Below are positions 1-8,756 of a DNA stretch of 64,000 nt, in pieces. The notes beneath the pieces were generated by a model that was given only the letters and a program-made list of their open reading frames with translations, was not told where the DNA came from and ran no database searches. The first letter of the stretch is position 1; every line of letters begins with the position of its first letter. The position numbers and the translations under genes are program-made. Source of the stretch: Pedobacter arcticus A12 (lineage in GTDB: Bacteria > Bacteroidota > Bacteroidia > Sphingobacteriales > Sphingobacteriaceae); assembly GCF_000302595.1 (NCBI RefSeq), contig NZ_JH947128.1, positions 1 through 64,000 of the forward strand. The letters run 5' to 3'.

Positions 1-235
1 AAAGGTGTGGCTTTTTTATTTATCCCGCAAGAGATGAACGGGTTTATTTTAATTATTTTTTGCTTTTTTCCGTAAGGGACTGATTGTCTGATGGAAATGT
101 TTTGCTGGTACAGTGCAGAAGGTATTCTGAAATCTATCTCTGATACATATGAACGGATTGAAACGTACGGTACATGGGTTAGCTTAATAAATCCCTCATT
201 ACGCCATCAGCCGATTGCTAACGGTTCAGTTGCAC

Positions 236-249
236 GGAGCTAAAGCTCC
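236..249. repeat. Small REP-like hairpin (GGAGCTAAAGCTCC)
   Basis: GGAGCT and AGCTCC form a 6-bp stem around AA. The core GCTAAAGC resembles the GCTGAAGC cores at 440-449 and 476-485, so the three may be one family of short palindromes. No gene overlaps it. Confidence 0.4.
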
Positions 250-439
250 TGGCGGGTGAAAGCGGAATGGATCTGAGAAAAGGATATGTGGTTTTAGGTC
301 TGGCAATATATCCTGGATATCTAGTTTTAATATATAAAAGATTTCTAGCTGGACCGAACGGTCTGCCTGCTAAACATATTTTGGCAAAGTGTTGGATGGA
401 AACTTGTTGGACTGGAGGAATCAGAATCTATAAAGATTA

Positions 440-449
440 GGCTGAAGCC
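440..449. repeat. Small REP-like hairpin (GGCTGAAGCC)
   Basis: GGCT/AGCC around GA. This is the same 10-bp core as in the long hairpin 27 bp downstream. It is probably a degenerate copy. Confidence 0.35.
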
Positions 450-467
450 AAATATCTGAATGAATTT

Positions 468-493
468 TATCATCGGGCTGAAGCCCGATGATA
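468..493. repeat. Perfect 12-bp hairpin with GGGCTGAAGCCC core
   Basis: Positions 468-479 pair perfectly with 482-493, around a 2-base centre (GA). There is no run of T after it, so it is not an obvious terminator. CGGGCTGAAGCCCG-type palindromes are REP-like repeats I associate with Bacteroidota genomes. That association is from memory and needs a genome-wide count. Confidence 0.6.
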
Positions 494-610
494 TTGAAAG
501 AGCTTTAAATTAATAATTGAGACTATTCAAATAATCTTGCCTAGTTATATATAAAGGTGATTATAATCTAGAAACATGCTGAATACTGGATTTGCTTTTA
601 CATAAGGTGG

Positions 611-907
611 GTTTTGGGTCTTATCTCAGGCAAGATATTGCTTCTCGCTGTTCAAATCGGCGATATCAGCGTTCTCGCACAGCCTTTTCTACCCTCCGAC
701 CGACAATGGCAGGCAGTTTTTCGGAAAAAAGCACCTAATCCTGAAAGGAGTGGACATATGAAAGTCTATAAAAACAACAATAGATTGAATAAACTCCCAC
801 CTGCACCGATTGCTACAAAGGATTACTTTGACTTCTTCATCATTTCCGCAACCGAAAAGGGTAAAAACAAGCTTAGTACTTGGGCTTAATAGGAGAAGAC
901 CCAAAAC
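611..907. repeat. 12-bp inverted repeats enclosing a 273-bp segment
   Basis: GTTTTGGGTCTT at 611-622 is the exact reverse complement of 896-907. The ends enclose almost exactly the small ORF region. This could be a MITE-like relic, a long-range RNA hairpin or chance. I see no clear target-site duplication outside the ends. Confidence 0.3.
758..889 (+). CDS. Possible 43-residue peptide with strong Shine-Dalgarno
   Basis: An ATG at 758 follows GAAAGGAG at 743-750, a strong Shine-Dalgarno with 7-base spacing. Such sites are rare in this window, which makes the start stand out. The frame gives 43 residues: a basic, Asn-rich N-terminus (KNNNRLNK), a PPAP stretch, an aromatic patch (YFDFF) and a basic tail ending LSTWA, then TAA followed by TAG. 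There is no signal peptide or family I know. The same frame is open further upstream, to an ATG at 614. No modification enzyme lies nearby, so a peptide natural product is not supported. It is a real small gene or chance; confidence is low. Confidence 0.25.
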   Translation: MKVYKNNNRLNKLPPAPIATKDYFDFFIISATEKGKNKLSTWA

Positions 908-1545
908 TTGCATTACTACATTATTAAATTTATTGCTTATATCATAAACATGAAGATGTAGCTTTGAATAGGTATGGAAAGCAAAACCACCAACCGTATT
1001 ATTTTAGGAAACTTTAATTGTTTTAATGAGTTTAACCGAAATCCAGCTTCCTTTGAAAACTGCTTTGAATATTATTACAGGAAACATGCAACCATTATAT
1101 ATAGGACTACTTCGTATACATAAGATAAGCATTTTTGAAACCGGGGATCATTGGGTGGAATGATGTTCAATAAACGGGATGGAAATGGATACCCGCCTGA
1201 GGGATGGACCTGTCTTTTGGGTGTGGCTAACGCTGTGTTGTGGAATTGTGCGGCGAGGTGCAGTATGAATGGACAGCGCGACTGCAGCCCGCTATGAAAC
1301 CTAGAACGCTGTTTTTCTGAATATGATCCGATGCTCACTCCACTCGGTGTCTTGTTAGCAATAATACCTTAACATGTTGCTGTTCATATATTATATAATA
1401 TACTTGGTAGAATTTGGTGTTTGCATCAAATCTTACGGGTAATTCACATCGCAAATCTGACAAAGTGTCGCTTGATATTCACCAAAAACTGACGAGATAA
1501 GTGACTAAAAACTGCCACTACTAACATATAACTGCCAGTTTGGTA

Positions 1546-1562
1546 TTGGCACAAGGCTTGTT
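1546..1562 (+). promoter_or_regulatory. Candidate sigma-54 promoter of dnaK
   Basis: TTGGCAC, five bases, then TTGTT matches the -24/-12 consensus TGGCAC-N5-TTGC in spacing, with GC changed to GT at -12. Just upstream, ACTGCCA occurs twice (1511 and 1531), and TGCCA at 1533 is inverted against TGGCA at 1547, which could be an operator. Inference from sequence only. Confidence 0.4.
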
Positions 1563-1586
1563 AAATAGGTTTCAGTTATAATTTTG
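1558..1586 (+). promoter_or_regulatory. Housekeeping-type promoter of dnaK
   Basis: TTG at 1558-1560 and TAATTTTG at 1579-1586 fit the Bacteroidota sigma-A pattern (TTG, about 19 bases, TAnnTTTG). The start codon follows 24 bases after the -7 box. It overlaps the -12 end of the sigma-54 candidate, so the two would be alternatives. Confidence 0.5.
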
Positions 1587-1610
1587 TTAATAATAAAAAT
1601 CATATAAATC

Positions 1611-3521
1611 ATGTCAAAAATTATCGGAATCGACTTGGGAACTACCAACTCATGTGTATCTGTAATGGAAGGTAACGAGCCTGTTGTTATTTCTAATAGC
1701 GAAGGAAAACGTACTACGCCATCAATAGTTGCATTTGTAGAAGGTGGGGAGCGTAAAGTTGGTGATCCTGCGAAACGCCAGGCAATTACTAACCCAACCA
1801 AGACCATTTATTCAATCAAGCGTTTCATGGGAAACAGCTTTGATGAGGTATCTAAAGAACTTACGAGAGTACCTTATAAAGTTGTTAAAGGTGATAACAA
1901 TACGCCGAGAGTAGAAATTGATGACCGTAAATATACGCCACAAGAAATTTCTGCAATGATTCTTCAGAAAATGAAGAAAACTGCTGAGGATTTCTTAGGT
2001 ACTGAAGTTACTGAAGCTGTCATTACTGTTCCTGCTTATTTTAACGATGCACAACGTCAGGCTACGAAAGAAGCTGGTGAAATTGCTGGTTTAAAAGTAC
2101 GTAGAATCATTAACGAGCCGACTGCTGCTGCGCTTGCTTATGGTTTAGACAAGGCTCACAAAGACATGAAAATTGTTGTGTTTGACTGTGGCGGTGGTAC
2201 GCATGACGTTTCGATCCTTGAATTAGGTGACGGCGTTTTTGAAGTAAAATCTACTGAAGGTGACACGCATTTAGGTGGTGACGACTTTGACCAAGTAATT
2301 ATTGATTGGTTAGCTGACGAATTCAAGACGGAAAACGGAATGGATTTAGTAAAGGACCCAATGGCATTGCAACGTTTGAAAGAGGCTGCAGAAAAAGCTA
2401 AGATTGAATTGTCTAGCGCTGTTAGTACTGAGATTAACTTACCTTATATTACTGCTGATGCAAGCGGACCTAAGCACTTAGTGCGTTCTTTATCTAAAGC
2501 TAAGTTTGAATCTTTAGCTTCTGATTTAATTAAGAGAACTATCGCTCCATGTAAGTCTGCTTTGAAGAATGCAGGAATGAGTACTTCTGATATCGACGAA
2601 ATTATTTTAGTTGGTGGTTCTACTCGTATTCCTGCGATACAGGAAGCGGTTGAGAAATTCTTCGGAAAAGCGCCATCAAAAGGTGTTAACCCAGATGAGG
2701 TTGTTGCTATTGGTGCTGCAATTCAAGGTGGTGTTTTAACTGGAGAGGTGAAAGACGTTTTATTATTAGATGTTACTCCACTTTCTTTAGGCATTGAAAC
2801 AATGGGTGGTGTAATGACTAAATTAATTGAGTCTAACACAACTATTCCATCTAAAAAATCTGAAACTTTCTCTACTGCATCTGACAGTCAGCCTTCTGTA
2901 GAGATTCATATTTTACAAGGTGAGCGCCCAATGGCGAAGGATAACCGTACAATTGGACGTCTCCACTTAGACGGTATTCCACCTGCACCACGTGGTGTAC
3001 CTCAAATTGAAGTAACTTTTGATATTGATGCTAACGGTATTTTACATGTTGGTGCAAAGGATAAAGCTACTGGTAAAGAGCAAAAAATTAGAATTGAAGC
3101 TTCATCTGGTTTATCTGACGAAGAAATTCAAAAGATGAAAGCAGAAGCAGAAGCAAATGCTGAGTCTGATAAAGTAGCGAAAGAAGAAGCTGACAAAGTT
3201 AACACTGCTGATGCTTTGATTTTCTCTACGGAGAAGCAGATTAAAGAGTATGGTGATAAAATTCCAGCTGATAAGAAAGCGCCAATTGAAGAGTCTTTAA
3301 AATCTTTGAAAGATGCTTATGCTGCTAAGGATTTTGCTGCTATTGATGTAGCTTCTGAAAAATTAAATGCAGCTTGGGCTACAGCATCTGAAGACATGTA
3401 CAAAGCAACTGAAGGCGGTGCTGCGGGAGCTCCACAAGGGGATACTGCTGAAGCTGGAAACGCAGCGGATGATGTTACGGATGTTGACTTTGAGGAAGTA
3501 AAAGACGAAGAGAAGAAGTAA
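1611..3521 (+). CDS. dnaK: Chaperone protein DnaK (Hsp70)
   Basis: ATP-driven chaperone that binds exposed hydrophobic segments of unfolded proteins, working with DnaJ and GrpE in the cytoplasm. The 636 residues are full length. The phosphate-1 motif [10 protein letters not shown] is at residues 5-14, the phosphate-2 motif DCGGGTHDV at 192-200, and an adenosine-motif VGGSTRIP lies near 337. A substrate-binding domain starts at about 390, and the acidic tail ends in [13 protein letters not shown]. The Cys and His in the phosphate-2 motif replace the usual Leu and Phe of proteobacterial DnaK; I recall the GGGTHDVS variant from other Bacteroidota, so it is lineage-typical. Not next to dnaJ or grpE; it is followed by its own terminator. 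Confidence 0.98.
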   Translation: MSKIIGIDLGTTNSCVSVMEGNEPVVISNSEGKRTTPSIVAFVEGGERKVGDPAKRQAITNPTKTIYSIKRFMGNSFDEVSKELTRVPYKVVKGDNNTPRVEIDDRKYTPQEISAMILQKMKKTAEDFLGTEVTEAVITVPAYFNDAQRQATKEAGEIAGLKVRRIINEPTAAALAYGLDKAHKDMKIVVFDCGGGTHDVSILELGDGVFEVKSTEGDTHLGGDDFDQVIIDWLADEFKTENGMDLVKDPMALQRLKEAAEKAKIELSSAVSTEINLPYITADASGPKHLVRSLSKAKFESLASDLIKRTIAPCKSALKNAGMSTSDIDEIILVGGSTRIPAIQEAVEKFFGKAPSKGVNPDEVVAIGAAIQGGVLTGEVKDVLLLDVTPLSLGIETMGGVMTKLIESNTTIPSKKSETFSTASDSQPSVEIHILQGERPMAKDNRTIGRLHLDGIPPAPRGVPQIEVTFDIDANGILHVGAKDKATGKEQKIRIEASSGLSDEEIQKMKAEAEANAESDKVAKEEADKVNTADALIFSTEKQIKEYGDKIPADKKAPIEESLKSLKDAYAAKDFAAIDVASEKLNAAWATASEDMYKATEGGAAGAPQGDTAEAGNAADDVTDVDFEEVKDEEKK

Positions 3522-3577
3522 TCTTTTTGAGAAGCTTAAAGCGGAAGGCTTAAGGCTGAAAACTTTCGAGTGATATT

Positions 3578-3609
3578 AAATCCCGTTCTATTAATTTAGA
3601 ACGGGATTT
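3578..3609 (+). terminator. Rho-independent terminator after dnaK
   Basis: TCCCGTTCTA (3581-3590) pairs with TAGAACGGGA (3597-3606), extended by AAA/TTT and followed by T-rich sequence. It sits 57 bases after the dnaK stop. Between the stop and the hairpin is a GCTTAAAGC/GGCTGAAA-like stretch typical of simple repeats in this window. The rest of the 3522-3867 gap holds nothing I recognise. Confidence 0.85.
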
Positions 3610-3867
3610 TTCGGTTTAATTAAACGCAGGATCCTCGAAAAGAGAGACCCCTGTTTTGACAGAGTCATAAAGACAGACTTCTATTACCAAATGAAAATCA
3701 CAAAATTGGTAGTATATAACTACCTTGCTTGTGAGACTTCTAATTCCTCCACGTGACGAAAAATTTCTTGCCAAATTCATTTGTCACGGTAACTTCACAC
3801 TCCTAATTTTGTAGTCATTTGACCGTCAGAAGCTATTGCCACCGTAAAGCTTACAACGAAAATCAAA

Positions 3868-3875
3868 TATCTTTG
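3868..3875 (+). promoter_or_regulatory. -7 box TATCTTTG directly before the oxidoreductase start
   Basis: A perfect TAnnTTTG box ends only four bases before the ATG at 3880. Transcription from it would begin at or next to the start codon, giving a leaderless message, unless a later start is used. Confidence 0.5.
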
Positions 3876-3879
3876 TAAC

Positions 3880-4887
3880 ATGAAAAAAATTAAGCTGAGT
3901 GTTTTGGATCAAACACCGATTCGTAAAGGGAGCAATGCTTCAGAATCTTTGCAAGAAACCATTGAATTAGCGAAGCTTGCCGACGAATTAGGCTATACCC
4001 GTTATTGGCTGAGCGAACACCATAATTCACAAACGTTGGCAACGGGTTCACCAGAAATAATGATAGCCCGCTTGGGTACCGAAACAAAAAACATTCGTTT
4101 GGGTTCTGGCGGTATGATGATGCCTAATCACAGTACTTTAAGGGTTGCCGAAAACTTTAGAGTATTAGAAGGTTTATATCCCAACCGAATTGACTTGGGA
4201 ATGGGTAGGGCGCCAGGCACTGATAGAATGACGGCTCATCTATTAAACCCTTCAAACCAATTTAGCCCCAAAGATTATATTCAGCAACTAAGAGATTTAC
4301 AACATCTTTTTAACGATGAACCTTTAGAAGGTATCAGCGAAGCAAAAGTGCAAGCAATTCCTATCATTAATACTATTCCAAATTTATGGATTTTAACCTC
4401 AAGTGGCGAAAGTGCTTTAATCGCTGCTCATTTTGGAATGGCCATGTCTTTTGCGCAGTTCATTAACCCAGTGGGCGGTGCTGTCGCGATTAAAAATTAC
4501 AAAGCGCAATTCCAGCCTTCTGCAGAACTTCATGAGCCCCAAACAAGTGTTGGAATTTTTGGCTTTTGTAGTGAGGATGAAGAGAAAGTTAAAAGAGTGC
4601 AAGCGTTAATGGATTATCGTTTAATGAGTTTTGAGCGAGGCGATTTCAACAAAATCTACTCTTACGAAGATATCAAAGACGAAGAATACGATGCACAAGA
4701 ATGGCAAAGGGTGTTGCATAACCGCCAGAGAATGGCCGTAGGCACACCTACACAGATGAAACAGCAGATAGAGAAAATTTGTGAGGACTTTGATACGGAT
4801 GAAGTTATTATTTCTACGTTTACGGAAAGCAAAGCCGATAGACTCGATTCTTACAGGCTTTTAGCCAGCACATTTGGCTTATCTTAA
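3880..4887 (+). CDS. LLM-class flavin-dependent oxidoreductase
   Basis: A 335-residue protein of the bacterial luciferase-like monooxygenase family, a TIM-barrel enzyme that uses reduced flavin. The N-terminus (KLSVLDQTPIRKG) and the following ELGYTRYWLSEHHN, then RIDLGMGRAPGTD near residue 110, are hallmarks of the single-subunit branch related to E. coli YhbW. The substrate is unknown. It stands alone, between the dnaK terminator and a SulP transporter, so the context does not help. The start fits family N-termini and lies four bases after a promoter-like box. Confidence 0.9.
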   Translation: MKKIKLSVLDQTPIRKGSNASESLQETIELAKLADELGYTRYWLSEHHNSQTLATGSPEIMIARLGTETKNIRLGSGGMMMPNHSTLRVAENFRVLEGLYPNRIDLGMGRAPGTDRMTAHLLNPSNQFSPKDYIQQLRDLQHLFNDEPLEGISEAKVQAIPIINTIPNLWILTSSGESALIAAHFGMAMSFAQFINPVGGAVAIKNYKAQFQPSAELHEPQTSVGIFGFCSEDEEKVKRVQALMDYRLMSFERGDFNKIYSYEDIKDEEYDAQEWQRVLHNRQRMAVGTPTQMKQQIEKICEDFDTDEVIISTFTESKADRLDSYRLLASTFGLS

Positions 4888-5030
4888 ACCCTGTTTATTA
4901 CGTTATTTTAGCAGATAAGTTGTCAGAAAACATCTTTTATTTATCTTCGTGGCATATCTGAGAATAGCATGTAGCTATTTAAAACACGCTGTTAAAGCAT
5001 AAAATTAGATATTCTGAAAACAGCTCATCA

Positions 5031-6560
5031 ATGAAAGCCCTATTAAATCTATTCGACTTTAAAAGCAAAATTGACTATAAAGTTGAGATTCTTGCGGGCA
5101 TTACCGTTGCAATGACGATGATGCCCGAATCTTTATCATTCGCCATTTTAGCTGGTTTTCCACCCTTAACGGGATTATACGCCGCCTTTATTATGGGATT
5201 GGTTACCTCAATTTTAGGTGGCCGGCCAGGTTTGATTTCTGGTGGTGCTGGGGCAACAGTAGTGGTTTTAATAGCACTTATGCAAACCCAAGGAATTGAA
5301 TACGTTTTTGCAGCAGTGGCGTTGGCAGGCGTTGTTCAAATTTTAGTCGGTGTTTTTAAACTAGGTAAATTTATCAGGTTGGTACCACAACCAGTGATGT
5401 ATGGCTTTGTAAACGGATTGGCTGTTATTATTTTTATGGCCCAGTTTGAGCAATTTAAAACAGTGGTTAACGGAAATGAAGTTTGGCTAACGGGTGCGCC
5501 ATTACTTATTATGGCTGGCTTGGTTGCGCTAACAATTGCTATTGTATTCGTTTTTCCGAAAATCACTAAAGCCGTTCCTCCATCTTTAGTAGCTATTATT
5601 GTAGTTTTTCTAATTGTTTGGGGTTTCGGTATTGACACTAAAACGGTGAGCGATATTGCTTCAATTAGTGGTGGATTCCCTCCTTTCCATATCCCAAACA
5701 TCCCATTTAACTTCCAAACATTAGAAATTATTGCACCCTATGCATTTGTGATGGCAGGCGTGGGTTTAACAGAAGGCCTGTTGACTCTAAATTTAGTAGA
5801 TGAAATGACCGCTACTCGCGGAAACAGTAACAGAGAATGCTTAGCGCAGGGAACTGCAAATATTTTAAATGGCTTTTTTACAGGGATGGGTGGCTGTCCA
5901 ATGATTGCTCAAACCTTGGTCAATCTTTCCGCGGGCGCAAGAGCTCGACTTTCTGGAATTGTAGCATCTCTCACTATTTTAGCAATCATTTTATTTGGTG
6001 CACCCGTGATTGGATTAGTTCCAATGGCTGCTTTAACAGGAGTAATGATTATGGTTGCGGTAGGTACTTTTGAGTGGATCAGCTTTAGAATAGTGAACAA
6101 AATGCCCAAACAAGATATCTTTGTTGGGATTTTAGTGGCCGTAATTACCATTTGGCTACATAATTTAGTATTAGCTGTTTTAATCGGCGTAATCATATCA
6201 GCTTTGGTTTTTGCCTGGGAAAGTGCTAAACGCATTCGAGCCCGCAAATACATCGATGAAAATGGTGTAAAGCATTACGAGATTTTTGGACCTTTGTTTT
6301 TTGCTTCTGTAGCTAATTTTACTGATAAATTTGACCCAATTAACGACCCAAATGAAGTTATTATCGATTTTAAAGAAAGTAAAGTGGCAGATATGTCGGG
6401 AATCGATGCCCTTAATAAGCTTACCCAACGTTATAAAAACACTGGTAAAAAGTTGCATTTAAAGCATTTGAGCGCAGATTGCTTACAGTTGTTAGAAAAT
6501 GCAAGCGACGTTATTGACATTAACATTATAGAAGATCCAACTTACAAAGTATTGCGATAA
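5031..6560 (+). CDS. SulP family inorganic anion transporter with STAS domain
   Basis: A 509-residue integral membrane protein. Residues 15-400 carry many hydrophobic helices, with the SulP signature region (AGITVAMTMMPESLSFAILAG) at residues 22-42. The C-terminal part from about 425 is a cytoplasmic STAS domain (VIIDFKESKVADMSGIDAL). SulP proteins move sulfate, bicarbonate or other anions, often with Na+ or H+. Pedobacter-type members next to no sulfur genes cannot be assigned a substrate; here no cysteine or carbonic anhydrase gene adjoins it. Length is typical for the short bacterial class. Confidence 0.92.
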   Translation: MKALLNLFDFKSKIDYKVEILAGITVAMTMMPESLSFAILAGFPPLTGLYAAFIMGLVTSILGGRPGLISGGAGATVVVLIALMQTQGIEYVFAAVALAGVVQILVGVFKLGKFIRLVPQPVMYGFVNGLAVIIFMAQFEQFKTVVNGNEVWLTGAPLLIMAGLVALTIAIVFVFPKITKAVPPSLVAIIVVFLIVWGFGIDTKTVSDIASISGGFPPFHIPNIPFNFQTLEIIAPYAFVMAGVGLTEGLLTLNLVDEMTATRGNSNRECLAQGTANILNGFFTGMGGCPMIAQTLVNLSAGARARLSGIVASLTILAIILFGAPVIGLVPMAALTGVMIMVAVGTFEWISFRIVNKMPKQDIFVGILVAVITIWLHNLVLAVLIGVIISALVFAWESAKRIRARKYIDENGVKHYEIFGPLFFASVANFTDKFDPINDPNEVIIDFKESKVADMSGIDALNKLTQRYKNTGKKLHLKHLSADCLQLLENASDVIDINIIEDPTYKVLR

Positions 6561-6595
6561 GCATCTTCACAAAACAGCTTAATTGACACCCATAA

Positions 6596-6630
6596 GCTTT
6601 ATATATATCCTTTAGTGATATATATAAAGC
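6596..6630. terminator. 14-bp AT-rich hairpin after the SulP gene
   Basis: GCTTTATATATATC (6596-6609) pairs perfectly with 6617-6630 around a 7-base loop. It lacks a following T-run, so it may terminate, protect a 3' end or process the message. It lies upstream of the start I choose for the next gene. Confidence 0.5.
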
Positions 6631-6703
6631 CGTGTGCCAAATAATTTAACAGAAATTAACATCGAATTAATTAAGCTAAACTACATTTTTCTCAAATTTG
6701 GTG

Positions 6704-6711
6704 TAGATTTG
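6704..6711 (+). promoter_or_regulatory. -7 box TAGATTTG of the phosphatase-superfamily gene
   Basis: A perfect TAnnTTTG match, 21 bases before the ATG at 6733. It supports that ATG over an in-frame GTG at 6634. No clean -33 TTG is visible. Confidence 0.4.
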
Positions 6712-6732
6712 ATTCCTAATCCACCCCTAACG

Positions 6733-8676
6733 ATGCAGTTTACGCCAAATAACCAAACTGACAACTCCTTTAATAAAATCCTGTCAAAACGATTTGGTTC
6801 TGTTTTCTTACTCTATTTAATCATCGTAAGTATAGCCTTAATCACTCGTACAGCCTTGTTATTAAAATCTGGGAGTAGTTTCGATTGGAGCTTCTCCAAC
6901 ATTTTAGGTGTTTTTGGTATTGGTTTTTTTTACGATACGGTAATGGCATCATATTTCTGCATTCCGCTGGTTTTATACATCTGGCTAATGCCCAATAAGT
7001 GGTTCAAAATGCATGGACATCGCTTTTTTCTGTATGCTTTTTTTATTCCTGTTATCTTCCTGCTCCTTTTTAACATCATTTCCGAATGGTTTTTTTGGGA
7101 CGAATTTTCTACTCGGTATAACTTTATAGCTGTTGATTACTTGGTTTATACTACAGAAGTAATCGGGAATATCTGGGAATCGTATCCAGTGATTCCCATC
7201 ATCATCGTAATACTACTCATTAGTTTGGGCATATTTTATCTGTTGAAAAGCACCATTTCTTCGGTTTTAAAAAGCGATATGCGTTTTGCGAAAAGAACTA
7301 CTGTTGCATTGGTTTTATTAGCTGTACCGATGCTATCTTGGTTATTTGTATCTAATAAAGGAAAAGAATTTAGCGAAAACCAATATGCGGTTGAACTTGC
7401 CGGTGATGGAATTTATGATTTTGGTGCTGCGTTTTGGAACAACGAGTTGGACTATAATAAATTTTATGCAACAATAGATCAAAAAAAGGCTTTTACAATA
7501 GTAAACACGTTATTGAGCGATAGTGGCACTACCGCAATTCCAAATAACAAAGAATTAATAAGGAACGTTAACCAAGGAACAATTACTAAACCTTATAACG
7601 TGGTATTGATTAGCGTGGAAAGCTTAAGCGCAAGCTTTTTAAGTAGCTACGGCAATACAGAAAATCTTACACCCGAAATGGACAGCCTTGCCAAAAAAGG
7701 AATTTTATTCACTAACCTCTATGCTTCCGGTACAAGAACTGTTCGAGGTTTAGAGGCCTTGTCGCTATCTATCCCGCCAACTCCAGGCCAGTCCATTGTT
7801 AAACGACCCAACAATAGCGATTTATTTAGTTTAGGAAATGTATTGAATGCAAACGGCTACCAAACCCAATATATTTACGGAGGGTACAGTTATTTTGATA
7901 ATATGAAAACCTTTTTTAGTGGCAACGGCTATCATGTTATAGATCGGGACGATATCAAGAACAAAAAAGACATTCATTATGAGAATATTTGGGGTGTTGC
8001 CGATGAAGACCTTTTCAACTTATCGTTAAATACATTAGATAAAAACTATAAAAACGGAAAACCTTTTTTTAGTCAGATTATGACGGTTACCAACCACCGA
8101 CCTTTCACGTATCCCGATGGTAGAATTGATATTCCATCGAAAACTAATCGCCAAGGAGCTGTAAAATACACGGATTATGCCATTGGTAAATTTATAAAAG
8201 ACGCAAGTACAAAACCTTGGTTTAAAAATACCATTTTTATTATCGTTGCAGACCATTGTGCATCCAGCGCCGGAAAAACAGAATTGCCCGTAAGTAGCTA
8301 CCACATTCCAATGATTATGTATGCGCCGGCTTTAATGAACCCTCAAATTTTTAACGAGCTCACCGCACAAATCGACATCGTTCCAACCATTTTGGGGCTT
8401 TTAAAGCTAAACTATCAGTCAAAGTTTTTTGGTAGAGATGTTTTCAACCACAAAACAAAAACACCTTGGGCATTTGTGAGTACCTACGAAAAGCTCGGTT
8501 ATTACAAAAATGGAGATTTGTTGGTACTTTCTCCACAAAAAAAAGTAGAGCAGTTTAAAGTGATGCCAAACCAAGACCAAATTCCAGAAAAGGTAGACGA
8601 AAAGCTCAAAGAAGAAGCAATCGCGTTTTACCAAACGGCCAGTTATCTCTATAAAAACCGACAGTATTCAAAATAA
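6733..8676 (+). CDS. LTA synthase-like membrane sulfatase/phosphoglycerol transferase
   Basis: About 647 residues. The N-terminal third has five or so transmembrane segments. An extracytoplasmic alkaline-phosphatase-superfamily domain follows, starting at VVLISVESLSASF (near residue 289). The likely nucleophile region is GTRTVRG near 333, and a metal-binding VADHCAS lies near 504. This matches the family of lipoteichoic acid synthase and phosphoglycerol transferases. In a Gram-negative cell the likely job is transfer of a phosphoglycerol or similar head group to a periplasmic glycan or lipid; the substrate is not deducible. Start: an in-frame GTG 33 codons upstream would place the promoter box inside the gene, so the ATG at 6733 is preferred. 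Confidence 0.85.
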   Translation: MQFTPNNQTDNSFNKILSKRFGSVFLLYLIIVSIALITRTALLLKSGSSFDWSFSNILGVFGIGFFYDTVMASYFCIPLVLYIWLMPNKWFKMHGHRFFLYAFFIPVIFLLLFNIISEWFFWDEFSTRYNFIAVDYLVYTTEVIGNIWESYPVIPIIIVILLISLGIFYLLKSTISSVLKSDMRFAKRTTVALVLLAVPMLSWLFVSNKGKEFSENQYAVELAGDGIYDFGAAFWNNELDYNKFYATIDQKKAFTIVNTLLSDSGTTAIPNNKELIRNVNQGTITKPYNVVLISVESLSASFLSSYGNTENLTPEMDSLAKKGILFTNLYASGTRTVRGLEALSLSIPPTPGQSIVKRPNNSDLFSLGNVLNANGYQTQYIYGGYSYFDNMKTFFSGNGYHVIDRDDIKNKKDIHYENIWGVADEDLFNLSLNTLDKNYKNGKPFFSQIMTVTNHRPFTYPDGRIDIPSKTNRQGAVKYTDYAIGKFIKDASTKPWFKNTIFIIVADHCASSAGKTELPVSSYHIPMIMYAPALMNPQIFNELTAQIDIVPTILGLLKLNYQSKFFGRDVFNHKTKTPWAFVSTYEKLGYYKNGDLLVLSPQKKVEQFKVMPNQDQIPEKVDEKLKEEAIAFYQTASYLYKNRQYSK

Positions 8677-8756
8677 ATTGCTTTTATATTTATTGTCAAT
8701 CAATATTTTTATCAAATAATTTATACTTTGGTAAGGTTAGTTGTTAAAATTTTAGG

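Larger units (their letters stand above)
1..1545. other. Gene-poor stretch upstream of dnaK
   Basis: No reading frame here has a recognisable protein family, and frames on both strands are short and overlap each other. What is visible: the T-rich tail of a possible terminator at the very start (GTGTGGCTTTTTT), whose other half would lie outside the window; three short hairpins of the form GCTrAAGC; a 12-bp inverted repeat at 611-622 and 896-907; and one small ORF with a strong ribosome binding site at 758-889. The rest looks like decayed or structural DNA. A structured RNA at 160-420 cannot be excluded, but I do not recognise one. Confidence 0.6.

Noticed and set aside
160-420. Possible structured RNA or group II intron fragment.
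   Set aside because: No conserved domain V, no reverse transcriptase and no family match I can name; kept only as part of the gene-poor stretch.
1075-1338. Minus-strand frame of 87 codons.
   Set aside because: No family, no signal and a composition unlike a protein; probably chance in gene-poor DNA.
2184-2210. Cys and His in the DnaK phosphate-2 motif as a possible defect.
   Set aside because: The catalytic acid and glycines are kept, and I recall the GGGTHDVS form from other Bacteroidota DnaK proteins.
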